Assembly (NCBI GenBank): GCA_027422505.1 | Contig: JAPQWV010000657.1 | Coordinates: forward strand, 1 to 64,000 | DNA: 64,000 bases | Direction of reading: 5' to 3' | Source of the DNA: Craterostigma plantagineum | Taxonomy: Eukaryota > Streptophyta > Magnoliopsida > Lamiales > Linderniaceae | In this document: positions 1 to 11,968 of the stretch, one piece after another | Layout of the letters: every line of letters starts with the position of its first letter | Position numbering within the stretch: the first letter of the stretch is position 1 | Notes under the pieces: model-generated | Told to the model about the DNA's origin: nothing | The model's database searches: none | The model's input: the letters and a program-made list of their open reading frames with translations, nothing else | Made by a program: the position numbers and the translations under genes

Positions 1-1
1 G

Positions 2-1117
2 CCACCACCAACCCCAACTCCTGAAAAATCTCCATCCCCACTTGAAGAAGTTCAGCCATCTCCAAAACAGACCACAAAAGAATCCGACAGACCACCTATT
101 GATCTTTCCAAACCCAATGAGATTGTTGATCTAGCGTTATTTCTGGAAGATAGAGCCAAAACCAACAGAACTCAGTAAAAGGGATATCATTAGAGGTCGT
201 GGCGTTGCATTTGATAAGTTGCCTTCGGGGATGGTTATCACCTGGCTAAAAGACTTTGGTTGGGAGTACTTCCTTAGCAACGACAAATCCTACTATCCTG
301 AGGCGGTCAAGCTGTTCTACACAAATTTCGACAATGAGGAGCACGAAGAGCACATCAATATCCACTCCTATGTGCTGGGACACAGATTCATTTGTACCAC
401 CAAGAAGATAAATGAGATGTTAGGAGTCCCCGATGAAGTCTTCTGTCATTATGACATGAATGATCGCTGCCACGCTGACGATTTCGACATCAGTGATGTC
501 TTTCGTACCGTTTGGAATACCCGCAGCAAGCCCCATTTTTCTGATGGTGAAGCCCTAAATCAACTATCAATTGACTACTTCTTTCTGCATAAGATCCTCA
601 ATATGACGCTGTGGAGTGCGACGATTGGCAGCGGAGGCCGCCCTACTACGATGAACTTCATGTGAACATTCACAGTATACATGATATCTCAGAACCACAA
701 GTTCAATCTCGTCTACGTTACTATGAAGCGCATGATACAGGCCTTTGGAAAAACCTCTGCCCTATGGGATATTACTCACTCACTTATTTGAGTGTGAAGG
801 TATAGTCATGCCGCCAGCATGGAAGACAAGGCCAGACATGTCGTAGATTTGATAACACTGAAGCGAATGGGATACATCACTCAAAAACGATTGGTTCAAG
901 GCGAAAGAGAAGAAGTCAGTGGAAAGTGCCCAGAAAAAGGTCTATCGCAAAAGGAAAAGCGAAGGTTACGGAATTGAGCGTTGAAGACGACGATGGGGAG
1001 AAACTCAGCATTGAGAAGAAAGGAATTTCAGCTATCAGCCACGGTATATCAGATATCAAGGCCACAACTAAAAGCGCATTAGGAAGATCAAGGAGCAATA
1101 CACTGAGATGTCGCTAA
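2..1117 (+). pseudogene. Extra ORF of element Q, resembling the putative plant transposon protein family (broken)
   Basis: The main frame runs from about 170 to 791. It is interrupted by an in-frame TGA at 663-665 and resumes in the same frame, with an ATG at 681. A frameshift near 168 separates it from a proline- and glutamate-rich stretch in frame from base 2, so the gene began outside the window. The core (YYPEAVKLFYTNF, then IHSYVLGHRFI and INEMLGVPDE) resembles the 'putative plant transposon protein' domain (Pfam PF20167) often found near plant LTR retrotransposons; this is recalled similarity, not a search result. After 791 the frame shifts again into a lysine- and glutamate-rich tail ending near 1117. 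A 3' UTR and polypurine tract follow, so this is the extra ORF between pol and the 3' LTR. Its molecular role is unknown. Confidence 0.6.
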
Positions 1118-1572
1118 ATGTCCAAGCTCGCCAAGTTAATGAAGAAATCCTTACAAAATTTGCTGATTCCAAAGGTTTCTCGAGGCAGTAGGCTGCCTTC
1201 CGCTCAGATCCTATAAGCGCCAAGGATATATCATTTCTGTTCTGTTCTGCCAGTATGGTTCTTAGGTATTTCCTCCTTTTTTATGATGGGGAGAAAGGTA
1301 GGTTCAGAAGTTTGTTGTTTTGTCGTCTAAGTGTGTGGAAGTAATATGTGTGGGTTAGAAGTTTGTGTTTAGGAAAGTTCTTGGAACCCTAATTATATAA
1401 TATTTGCACTTTACGATATATATATGCGATGCTCTTATACTGCGATGTGTGATATTATGTCTTGGTACAGTGATGCTCTGATACTTATCTGCGCTAATTA
1501 ATGTTACCTGTTGCGATGATTATCTACTGCTTGAATCATGTTTGGAAGATGCACACTTAGGCAGGGGGGAGC
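1118..1572 (+). other. 3' untranslated region of element Q, left part
   Basis: No open frame of note. The sequence is T- and G-rich and ends in a purine-rich stretch, cacttaggcaggggggagc, at about 1553-1572. A near copy, gcacttaggcaggtggaga, lies at about 34437 beyond the right end of the nested M2 element. This links the two halves of one 3' UTR interrupted by M2. Confidence 0.55.
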
Positions 1573-1577
1573 ATATT

Positions 1578-1915
1578 TTTTAGGTCCTCGATTATCAACT
1601 CCTATGATCCTAGACTTCTATCTTTAGTTAATCAATTAGAATCCTATGAAATCTAAGCTCGCTCGAAAAAACTCGTTTGAAACCTCGAGAGAGAATTTGC
1701 TTAGTGAGATGAAGATTCTGCTGTTTCTCTCTCTAGAATTTGGATTGGCAGCCCTTCAGATGAAATCAATAATTTTCTGTTTTAAGTTGTATTTATACCA
1801 AACAAACTTGGTATAAATAACTAGCTAGTCCTAATCTAAGGACAAATATAATAAAAGCCCCTAATTACAAGGACAACTAATGAAATTGAAGCAAAACTAA
1901 AACATATATTCTAAA
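1578..1915 (-). repeat. M2 3' LTR
   Basis: This matches the M2 5' LTR (34054-34394) over its whole length. Shared blocks include the start taggtcctcgattatcaac and the right end aacatatattctaaa. The outer end has mutated from TGTTAGG to TTTTAGG. A perfect inverted repeat, TTTATACCAA-6 nt-TTGGTATAAA, at 1792-1817 overlaps the TATA-like promoter, as in the other M-family LTRs. Confidence 0.85.
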
Positions 1916-4003
1916 TTCTCCTCCTTTGTGCTTGATTGCCCTTCGCGCTATCTGTCCTCGCGGGCATTGACATGCGCAAGCCCAGCACATGCTCGTAGTT
2001 TCCTAGAGTGTCTCTCAGCTCCAAACGCTCCTCGATGGCTTCAAGTAGTTCCATCAGATGCGGATGTTCTCTCACGAACCTAAGAAGCTCCAGCATGGTC
2101 TCTCGGTTGATTTATTCCAATCTCTTCTCTGTATTCTTCCTGATGACCTTGGGTGTCCCGTCGTAGAATTTGTGTATCTCGGTCTTCAGCATCAACCTAT
2201 TCTTCTTGGCAATTGGATTGTGGTAGGTGATTCCTAACACCGAGCTTATGTGCACGTGATTGTTGGGAAGCTCTTCGATCTCAGGTCCTTTGTTAAGCGG
2301 AGAGGTCATGTTGACCTTCTTTATATTGCTCTCCAGAGCCATCTGGAGGTCATGTGCGGCATGGTACTTGACCTGGTGCATCATGAACCGATAGAGTCCC
2401 TCGAGTCCTTTCTTATAAAGCCTTGAGGACCCTTGTACTTCTCTACATACAGCTGGTAGAGATGGTACACCTCCTCAGCAGGGGTAAGGTAGGTCGCTCT
2501 CGCTTAGCTCTTCTCGAGTTCTGTCTATCCGTTCTACGACATAGCAAGGAGTTGGAAGATTGCCTTTGGTACAGTAGACAATTAGCAGCTGACAAATTGG
2601 AGATAGATCCTTGAGATGACTCTTCAATTGTTCTTTTGGAATCCTCAGCCTCATATCAGGTCCAAGTTGGGTTAGCATCCGAAGATAAGTCATCCTCTTC
2701 TGCTGTTCCAGTGAGAGATGCCTCTGAGCTCGAACTCGTTCAACTGCTTGACTTTGTCCGTTGACCTCCATATGTGCTGACGAACTTCCTCAAGGAATGG
2801 GATTTCAATCCTAATATTCTCCCATGGCGTGTCGATATGAACAGACCCTGGCATTAGTCTCGTAGGAGAATCTGCTCGTTGAACAATTAACTCAGGAAGC
2901 ATTGGAGGAATTTGCTCATGATCTTCACCTTCCTGAGGTTTTTCGACTACTGTCAAGACTAGGTCAGCCGAAGCTTGTTGTAAGAAGTGTCGAACGGCCT
3001 TGAGTCTCTATCTTTGAAGGTCATTGGGCATGCTGTGGGTCGATGTATTTGTCGAGGAACTCGTGTGGGTTGACTCCACTTCTTGATATTCCCGACAGGT
3101 CTGGACCGGTCGAGCTAATAGATCCTTGAGTTTCTACCAGGCACGAGCATTGCGGCACTTGCTTCTTCTTCCGGAAGCAAGGGGCTTCTGAAGGTTGTTG
3201 ATGGTGTGAGTGGAGGCATCCCTAGGTTGAAGGTTGATTGTTCAATTTGAGTTAGAGTTTGGGTGGTGCGGTGCGTGGTGGTTGTTTGTGTAATGGGTTG
3301 TGAGGTTTCAGCGGCTCCAGTGTTTTCTTGTGCTGAGCCTGATGGCCTTGTTCTAATCCTTGACGACTTGTAGATGTCTTCGGCTCTTCTACACCTCAGG
3401 ATAATCCTAGTCATTCGGGTCGTTATGTCGGCGTTTGGAGCGAGAGTCCTCACTGCGGCAAGTTTGGGTCCGTGGTCAGGATAGTCCACCAGACGTCGGA
3501 AGAGAGATTCTTCTTGAGGTTTCCGGTTGGTAAGACTAATAAGGCGGGCTAGCAGGATGACGTGGAGTACGCTAAGGGGTACGGTGCACGAGTTGATATG
3601 GATGGACTTACTGAGAGGGTCGGTGGTGTGGGTTGTGGTGGCGGGAGGTTAGCTTGTGATGAAGTTGGCTTTGAGACGGGTGCTCCCTCGATCTTGGTGG
3701 GACGTCTCGATTGCCATACGCATGCTCTCCCTCAAAAGAACTTAATGCTTCAGAGAGAGCGGCCTTGAGTCGTTCTTCAGTCACAAAAGGGACAGACGCC
3801 TGCGTAGATGGAACAGGATGACTGGTGTCGCCTATTGACAACCCTTGAGTGATCACCTTCTCAGTGGGTTGGCTCGTTGTCGTTTGAGGTTGTGACAGGT
3901 CGAGACTTCCACCCAATCCTCGATTTGAGTCTACAAGATTCGCATCTACAGGTGTTGTTGCAAGATCAGACTGAACTTGCGTATCAGATCTTTGGAGATC
4001 ATG
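1911..4003 (-). pseudogene. M2 ORF2, C-terminal half (extra ORF downstream of pol)
   Basis: This is the distal part of the env-position ORF, read from 4003 down to 1911 and broken into at least five frames (3608-4003, 3115-3489, 2690-2956, 2475-2771, then 2112-2384 and 1911-2096). In order it has a Ser/Thr/Pro/Gln-rich linker with VDSNRGLGGSL, a second T/Q-rich linker ending SPLLPEEEASAAMLV, then a better conserved domain with IDTPWENIRIEIPFLEEVR, FELRGISHW, MTYLRMLTQLGPD and HVHISSVLGITYHNPIA. M1 carries the same domain at 11957-13022. No transmembrane segment, signal peptide or catalytic motif is visible. The solo LTR at 4004-7864 cuts it from its N-terminal half. Function unknown; position alone suggests an accessory or env-like protein. 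Confidence 0.7.
1916..1927 (-). other. M2 polypurine tract
   Basis: The minus strand reads AAAGGAGGAGAA directly before the LTR. M1 has AAAGGGGGAGAA at the same place. The ORF2 frame reads through it to a TAG at 1911-1913, just inside the LTR edge. Confidence 0.75.
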
Positions 4004-5099
4004 TGTAATGCCCGGGTGCCCGTAAGCTAGTATGGCCAATAAATTTAGCGTACGCATTTTATGCCAAGGTGATTTAGGAATTATGTGCTTATGTGGTTTA
4101 GGAATTTTGCACTAATTATTTGCTTAGGCGATTACATGAATTTTGTGCACGTGACTATGTGCTCACGCGATGATTGGGAATTGTTGTGCACTAATTTTGT
4201 GCTTCTGTGAATTCTATGGAATAGTGTGCATTTAAAATTTTCGTGCTCTTGTTACATTTAAGATAGTAGGAATTTTGCGGAAATATTAAATAAGGGAGAT
4301 TGGAATAATAAAAGTAGCGTGGGTAGAAAATTTTGGCTATAACGATAAATGGACTAGGTTTAATCCAAATTTAAGCCCAAGTCTTGGTTCTAAAATAATA
4401 TATTTCTTAAATAAAGTGACCCAAACCTATTGGGAATCTACAATTAATAAAATAAGGCCCAATTAGCATCTCAATTTTGGCCCAAAACATTAAAGATAAA
4501 CCCGAGGAAACAAGCTTCCTTAAATGAAGGGCAAATCACGTTAACCAATGCCTCACCCACCTACCTTGGTAGAAAATATCTAAACCTTCAGATTTAAGAA
4601 ACCAAAAGCTTAAGAAATTATCTTACACGAAGGACGTGGAGTATAGAAAGAAGAAAGAAGGAACGAAGGAGACAAAGAGAGTTGGGACAAGACCCTCGCA
4701 TCCAAGTTGCTCAAAACTATCTTAAGGAAGAAGAAAAATGCTTTGGAAAGGGGTATATATCTCCTCATACTAATTTTATCTAATGTTCTAGTACTTTAGA
4801 AATATTAAAGGTCACGAAAGATTCATTAACTTTTACTTTCAATCATGTTCGAATTTTAAAGGGCTCGAATGTGAGACGTTATTTATTCTTAAAAAGAAAC
4901 TCTTGTGATTGAGGATTCGGTAATTCTCAGGGTTAATAGTGATTTTGTTAAGGAATCAACGTATTTAGTCATATGCATGATTGAAGCTTATAAGAATTCA
5001 TTCGAGGCCTAGTGGATATTTGAAGTTCATATGAGACTTATACGATTTTTAGAAAAGAGACACCTTTTGATCGAAGCCCAAAAAACTTTTAGATGTTGG

Positions 5100-6670
5100 A
5101 AGTGTTTTAAGGGTTCGCGAATCGAACCCTAGTTGGCGAACCTTGATGTTTTGCAAATTGAGGGAGAAGAGTAGTCATAGAGTTCACGAAATTGAAGTGC
5201 TTTTAAAGTTGTATCGCGAATTAGAATTCTTCATGAATGATATTTCGCGAACTCGGGAGTTTGGCGAGTCCATGATGCGTGACGAATCCTATGATGCGAA
5301 TGATGCCGCTTAGCGAATTAGACTTTGTGAATTGGAAGAAGACAAGATAGGACTTCGCGAAATATGACTTTGCGAATTAAAATAGAAGATTTGGCGAATC
5401 AGTAGGTAGTCTGCGAAGTGAAAGTAGGAATTTGGCGAATTCAATTTGGCAAGATAACTTGGCAAAGTGTAGACTAGTCAATGAATTTCATGAAATAAGG
5501 GTATTGGGAGTTGTGCATGTATGGAATATCACGTAACTTAAGGAATAAAGTAACACTATATGGTACATAGGGTCATGAACTTGGTGGATATAGACTTAGC
5601 TAGGTGTGGGAATAAAACAATTGTACCATACAAGAGGGAATAAAATAATAGTATTATGAATCATGAAAACTTTGGCAAATTGTATGTGCATATGGGAAGT
5701 TCACGAAACTTTAGACAATAAAATAATATTATAAGCTAGACCTCTTAGGGTGAGGTGTTAATTAATAATTATACATAGGCAATGATTGGAGTGTGAGTTT
5801 GGAAGAAGACAAGAATTATAAATATAGGAATAAAACAATATGTATTGCAAGTGGCGAATTTTTGTGGGGAGTAGTGAACAAGTATTGAAATAAAATAATA
5901 TTATTATGAGCCACATGGGATTTTGTAAAGAGAAGAAAATAATATTAATAAGAACTTCACGAGCTATGAGTGAGGTGCATGTTACAAATTCTAAGGTTTT
6001 AATGAGGGGATTCACAAAGCAAGAAATAAAATAATAATATAATGCATAATGGACTAAGCGGACTCAACTTTGCGAATCAAGGTGAACTTGGCCAGTTATT
6101 TCGCGAACCACGGAATTTCACGAGTCGAGAGGCTGGCGAACCCTAATTCGCAAACTGTAAACTTGGCGAATTCATGAAAATAGTTCGTGAACCCAAAAAA
6201 TTGGCGAACTCCATGCAAGTTAGCGAGCCATTTCACGAATCAACTCAAAGAATCCAAAAATCGCGAACCCAAGTAAACCGCGAACTGAAGTTTGGCGAAT
6301 CCACGTGAGACTTCGCGAACTACAAGCTATTTCCGCGAATTAGAACATTTCGCGAATCAAAAGAGTGTAGCGTTGATTCGCGAATCATAAGCTAGCGAGA
6401 CATTTCACGAATTTAATTCCACGAACTAAGGTACGACTTTGCGAACTCGAGCTTCCATGAAAATAGACGAATTTAATATTGATCACGAATCCAATTTCGC
6501 GAGTCCTTTAGGTGCCATTTCGCGAATTGGGAGAGGAAAGTGAATGGAGTTTGCGTCACTTGTGCTAAGTATTTCACGGGTTATTAGGACTCGCGAATCT
6601 TATGTGATTATTAGCTAGATGAATTCGCAAAATAAGAATAGGTTAAGTCTTTTACGAATTCAAGTTTCGT
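5100..6670. repeat. Dispersed degenerate TTCGCGAA-type motif in the solo LTR
   Basis: Words such as ttcgcgaa, tttcgcgaac, ggcgaatc and cacgaatt recur every few tens of bases across about 1.5 kb, in no fixed register. The core is self-complementary (TTCGCGAA). Density is highest at 6060-6520. There is no coding potential here. Confidence 0.65.
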
Positions 6671-7192
6671 ATGAACGTCATTTCACGACCCATATGAGAT
6701 AAGAATTGCACGGGTCCTCCAAATGTCACGAGCTATAAATCTAAAATAATTTCACTAGGTAAGTGCAGTTCACGAGTCACTAGTTCCTTTCAAAATATAG
6801 CGCTAAGTAAGATGTTCTAACACGTAGGAAATGAATTTAGACGGTACACTGACGTTACAATTTATGCTTCGGAATAGGGACTAACAACTTCACCAGATCA
6901 GTAGCTAGTAACCTATGGACGCCAGGTAAGTGGGATTTTTCAACTACAACACATAGAATTATGTGCGCATTATTTACGTGGCTATGTGCTTCTATGATTT
7001 TATGTCATTCATTACATGACATGAACTTCACTTACATGACATGGCACGACAAGTCATTTGGCATTTCATACATGCATTTCACGGGCATACACGAGTCTCA
7101 CGAGCATTTTAAGACATGACATGTATTATGCATGACCGCCGGGGCGCGACAAATAGTTGCTAATGTTAGTTTATCACCGATTACCATACAAT

Positions 7193-7420
7193 ACACGTGC
7201 AAGACAAGACGTGTAATACGGCTCTTCTACTGCTACGAGGAGACTTTCTATGTCACCGGTGTCAAGACAAGACACGTGCAAGACAAGACGTGTAATCGGG
7301 CGAATCCCCTCGTAGCAAGATTTGTCGAGGACTTACAAGACTAGACACGTGCAAGACAAGACGTGTATTAGGGATCCTACAAGACAAGACAAGACAAGAC
7401 AAGACAAGACATGACATGAT
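7193..7420. repeat. Three near-palindromic repeats and an (AAGAC)n array in the solo LTR
   Basis: ACACGTGC followed by AAGACAAGACGTGTA occurs at 7193, 7272 and 7345, that is at 79- and 73-base spacings. Each copy is bounded by ACACGT and ACGTGT, so it can fold back. From about 7375 to 7415 the pentamer ACAAG/AAGAC is iterated at least six times. All lie roughly 80-310 bp upstream of the TATA-like box. Confidence 0.75.
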
Positions 7421-7864
7421 TTTGTGAGGATTAATGAACATTGCCGCATATGCTGCAAGTCATAACACCGGCACCGCATGCATAAGTTTTCACTTACTGG
7501 GCTATATAAGCTCATCCCACGTTTTATGTGTTGTAGGTTCGTCTGATCATGGTACGTGATCGCCTAGCCGGCATGGCAGTCTTTTGAAGCTTCCGAGCGT
7601 CTTTTGGGGGTGGTGTGTACGTGGATGATGACCTGTGAGGTCGGGCGCATATGATCTTTTGCTGCACAAATATACACGACACATGTAGATAGAACTCGAA
7701 TGTAATTAGAAAGTTTGGAAGCATTCTTTTGGCATGTAACGAAACGACGTTCCTTTATGAAAAAAGGAAAAATTTATTCCGCATTTTCATATTCTTCTAA
7801 CTAAATACGTAGTTAGGCACGTAAGACAAGGCTAGAAATGGTAGCGATGGCTAGGGTCGCTACA

Positions 7865-9348
7865 TCATGGCCGGTAGTAGGCGGTGTCTGAACCTCGACC
7901 ACGACTGACGCGGAGGGTCGGGCTGTGGCTCAAGATTGAGCGAAGAAGGATCCTCGGCCCTTGGAAAGGTAACCATCACCGAGTCTGATGTAAGAGTGAC
8001 AACGTGGGAGATGAGCTTGGTGGATAGAAGTTGACGTGTGGGAGGTTGTCTTATCAATCGAATCTCCTCAGCTGACTCGGTGTCCGATGGGGGCCGTGTG
8101 AGGTGATAGTTCACGATCAACATCCTCACAGGCTTGTTCTGTCACTAGAGGCTCATTGGATTGAATCGTCGAGGAGCCTCGGTCTCAGGCGTTGTAGCCT
8201 GTTGAAGTGGGGATGTGCCCCGTTTCTGCTTCGGGCTGTGCTTCCTGTTGAAGGATATCCTCACTAGATCCTTGAAACATGCGGACATGGATAGGCACTT
8301 CAGCTCCTAGTTCTTCGACTGGAGCTTCGACTTTCAACTCTTGCGCCACTTGGTCGATTAGCATGGCGTCAAGGTCCTGGGCGGTAGTCTCCACTTTCAG
8401 CTCCTGGGCCACTTGATCTATCAACTCGGCCTTAGGGCTGTGGTTTTGTTGTTGAGGGCTCACTGCAAAGTCTGTCGGGGGTCCTCTAATCGTTGTTTCT
8501 GTTAAATGATTTCCCCGACTATACAAACGGTACACATCTCCCGTGGGATCGGCGGGACGGAGCAGCTCAAAAGAGATCAGCATCGGCGACTGATCTAGAT
8601 CCGTGAGCTTGGAGTTGTGGAAGAATTTTAGCCGGGTGGTTGGTAGTCTCCACCTGGAGGCAGACAAGGAATGTTCTCGTGGATCTCCATGAGTTGATCG
8701 ATGATGACCGAGAACCACCTCGCATACCGCACATTCTTCAATCACTTGTTCTCCTTCTATCGGATCTGTTCTGTAAGATCATTCCAGATCAAGCTGCGCA
8801 AAATTGTAATATTGGGAGAACGCAATGCCGTGGAAGATGCGAAGTATGTTGTCGTTGCCTCTGTCAAACCCAGCGTGCTTTGGCGACAGGCACTTGTTGA
8901 TAGTTCCAAAAAGTGTTTTCTAAGGATGAGGGATCCCGTTGCTCTGTACTTGCGCTAGCTGAGCGGCGGTCGGTACCCCATGTGTAAGAAATCTTGTACA
9001 ATCGCCGCATCAGTTGGCAATGGGTCGTATTTTGGCTGAAAGGTAGGTCGAGGACGAGCCCAAAGTCGTTCTTGTTCATATAGATATGCCTCATCCCGAT
9101 CACCGTAGTGAAACCGTAAGCTCCTTCAACTACGGGACTCTTGGTGCGTCTCGAGAACTGTTGGAGGTAGACGATTGGGACTGATGCCGTCATCGTGAGT
9201 GCGTGCCAAAGGGGATGGCCTTGAGGTATCGAAACCATTATCTCGCTGGACATCGAAATGTCGTCAGATCGAGTTGAAAATTTGTGTCCTGTACGTTGAG
9301 ATACAGGTTATGGTCGTAGACATGGTCATATACTTGATAGTTAGCCAT
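7865..9348 (-). pseudogene. M2 ORF2, N-terminal half
   Basis: The likely start is the ATG on the minus strand at 9346-9348 (MANYQVYDHVYDHNLYLNV), which follows a long noncoding spacer. A frameshift near 9255 leads to the 8864-9253 frame with IPQGHPLWHALTMTASVPI and VYLQQF. This resembles an N-terminal domain of extra ORFs in plant copia elements (HPL...ALT...VPxxYLxQFW), recalled and not searched. Further frames at 8185-8745 contain two copies of LIDQVAQELKVE, an acidic amphipathic repeat, and 7870-8129 is a Pro/Ser-rich linker ending SSLNLEPQPDP at the solo-LTR edge. M1 lacks the HPLWHALT domain. The function is unknown. Confidence 0.65.
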
Positions 9349-11605
9349 CTGAAATTAAATTAGAGAAACAAAACATTAGTAAAAAATTTTAAATTGAGTC
9401 GAAATTTGATTTTCAAACCATAATAGTCTATCATTTCATAGCACGTTTGATAATTTGCAATTGAAATATGTAAGTTGCACATAGGTCATAGGAAGTGACT
9501 ATTAAAGACATAATGATATTTCGACATTTTATATAATGCATATAAAGTTTCTGTCGAAAAATATTCTAAGTGTTGAACACCACTATTCACTCCGAGAAAC
9601 TTTTCGCTCGAAAAATTGAGTTTTCAATTTGAATTAAGTGATGATTTCTAAAGAAAGTCTCCGTTTGAATTTTCGATCGAAGAATGTATTCGCTATAGTT
9701 ATATAGACTTAAGAAAAATTCTAAATGACAAAAATTTCCGCGTAAATTTACGATCGAGAAAAACTTCCTCAGGTAAACTTACTAGCAAAAAATTTTTCTC
9801 GAGAGAATAAAAATTTCGTTTTGAAATTGTCGAGCGATGAATGATTATCAATCCTAAGTGAGGTATTCGCTGCGAGATTTGTCGATTGAAAAATTTCCAG
9901 CGAGAAACTAAGTTAATCGCCAAGAAAATTTTCGATCGATTAAATCCTTAGCTGCATATTTTACGATCGAGAAATTGAGCATAGAAAAATTAATATTATC
10001 GTCGCTACAATTACGGCTGAAATAAAATGAAATCGAAAATCTTATTTGCGATGTTAAGTTTTACACTCGGATTAAATTACATCTATTTAACTAGTCCACT
10101 CTTTAATTTTTTTCTCGCATAAAATTCTAATTAGAATTCTCGATGGTAAGTAGATATTTGTCGTCTAACTTGTCGACTAAGTCAAAATTTTGCCATCGAG
10201 AATCTTATTCGATGCAAACAATATTTCAATCAAAATCAAAATTCACTTGAAACTATTGCGATCGAGAAAGTTTTTCGACTGCGTTAAACCTTTAAAACCC
10301 AGTTTGGTCGAAACATCGATTTGAACTCTAAAGCAAGATTTATCGAAACTCTATACTACCAGACTGATAGAGAACATCAAAGCTTTCACATACTGCAGAA
10401 ATCGAACAAGATAAACACATTAAAGGTCTAAATCGCTGCAAAATAGCCTACGTTTTTTTCGAACATTTTAAAAACTAGAATCCTAACACTGAATCACGTG
10501 AAAAATCACACATTATAGATGCAAATCAAGATTAAAGACACGCAATCATCTAATAGACGTCGATTCTTCCTTAGAAAGACGAAAATCTGTTAAAAAAAAT
10601 AAGAGATTTAGTAGATTTTGAAGTTCGTCTTTTATTGTAGTATTTTTGCAAGAGAATTTTGAATGACTTTGAATTTCTTGATTCGCGATTTATACGTGTT
10701 TAAAGGGTTTTTCGACTGCTGTGACTTCTCTGAATTGGCTGATTAGACGAGCCCAAATCTATTTACGATCGAAAAACTTAGGGTCAAAAATTGCATTTTC
10801 TATCCAGGTTTCGATTGTAAGTTTCCTAAGTTTTCATACTAACCCTAATGTAGCTAATAACGACAAATTTAAGCCAATATGTATTAAAATTGAATGCGAA
10901 TAACTCCCTGAGATTTCGAGCAGTGACATCTGGCTCCACATCGGAATTTCGTGAAATATCTGCATTACTTAGAGCAAAACTTCCAAAATGTTAGAGTTAA
11001 TAAATAAGTAATTTCAATAAGGCTCCCCCTGTTTTTATACCAATGGCGTTAGCTCCATATCATGAAGAATCATGAAGTCCCCCTTATTGACTGTCCTCGA
11101 AAAAATTCTGCAACACTTTGAGGAAATCATCAAAAAAGTTTGGGGCTTAAAACATTTTATTTTGTATATACTCCCCATCAAATAATGCATCACAATTGAT
11201 GTATCATGGAAACACATAAAATCAATTGCAAGTACCAAACATGTATCATGCAATTTGGACAATTTAGCCTCTTCACGCCTAAAATTTCACAAGACATTGG
11301 AAAGATCATATACTGTCAAGTCATGTCGACAATCTAAAGTCCTAAGTTCAAAGAATAGTTCATTTCGACAACTCTCACTAGGTTTGCTCTAGCGCTCAAT
11401 TATTTTTATCTTGGGATTTCTATATATTTATATCGCTCAAGCTAACACAAGCAATTTTAAGTTAATTTACCTATGATCGAGGCTCTTTTAGTCATTTCAC
11501 CTAAGCGAAAGAATGTTGATTTGGAATCAAAGGAACTTCGAAGGATTTTATTTTGGCTCTGGCTTAGAAAGGACGAAAAATATTCGGGAAATGGGCTAAG
11601 GGCTT
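9349..11605 (-). other. M2 spacer between the 3' module and ORF2, palindrome-rich
   Basis: AT-rich and noncoding. From 9550 to 10850 it is studded with TTTCGATCGAGAAA-type words, for example near 9752, 9893, 9961, 10259 and 10764. From about 10900 to 11600 it aligns with M1 16300-17270, sharing ataactccctg and a block from about 11310 on with ctctcactagg and aatttacct. The 3' edge (11601-11605, ggctt) is the left target duplication of M1. Confidence 0.7.
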
Positions 11606-11956
11606 TGTTAGGTCCTTTGATTAACAACTCTAAGATCCTAGGCATGAATTCTAAGTAATTCGATGATAATGATTGACATTTAGAATCGATCGAAAAACTC
11701 AAATGAAGATCGAGAGAGAGAATTCGAGTAGAGTGAGAAAGTTACTATTGTTTCTCTCTCTAGAAATTGAATTGCAAGCCTTTCGGATCAATTTCCAAAA
11801 CTTTCTCTATTCAGCTCAATTGCTTTACATGTATTTATACCAAACAAGCTTGGTATAAATATCAAACTAGTCATAATCTAAGGACTACTATACAAAACGC
11901 CCCAAATTACAAGAACGACTAATAAAATCAAGCACAATTCGAAATGGTATTCTACA
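11606..11956 (-). repeat. M1 3' LTR, 351 bp
   Basis: It runs from tgttaggtcc to ggtattctaca in + orientation. Compared with the 5' LTR it has about 37 extra bases near 11628-11690. It shares the TATA-overlapping hairpin (11834-11859) and the pyrimidine-rich tttctctctctag. The neighbouring polypurine tract marks it as the 3' copy. Confidence 0.9.
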
Positions 11957-11968
11957 TTCTCCCCCTTT
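11957..11968 (-). other. M1 polypurine tract
   Basis: The minus strand reads AAAGGGGGAGAA abutting the LTR start TGTAGAATACC. This is the standard plus-strand primer position. Confidence 0.85.

Larger units (their letters stand above)
4004..7864 (+). mobile_element. Solo LTR, 3,861 bp, Ty3/gypsy-like, inserted in M2 ORF2
   Basis: The ends are TGTAATGCCC and GGGTCGCTACA, so TGTA...TACA. The 5 bp on each side are identical: TCATG at 3999-4003 and 7865-7869. The M2 ORF2 homology stops at one edge and resumes at the other, and M1 has the uninterrupted version. There is no PBS, PPT or coding sequence inside, so this is a solo LTR left by LTR-LTR recombination. A TATA-like ctatataagc at about 7501 supports + orientation. 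The terminal sequences resemble chromovirus LTRs of the Tekay type; that assignment is inference. Confidence 0.85.

Noticed and set aside
7333..7515. Frame with repeated VLSCLVLSCLV-like hydrophobic peptide
   Set aside because: Translation of the (AAGAC)n microsatellite on the other strand.
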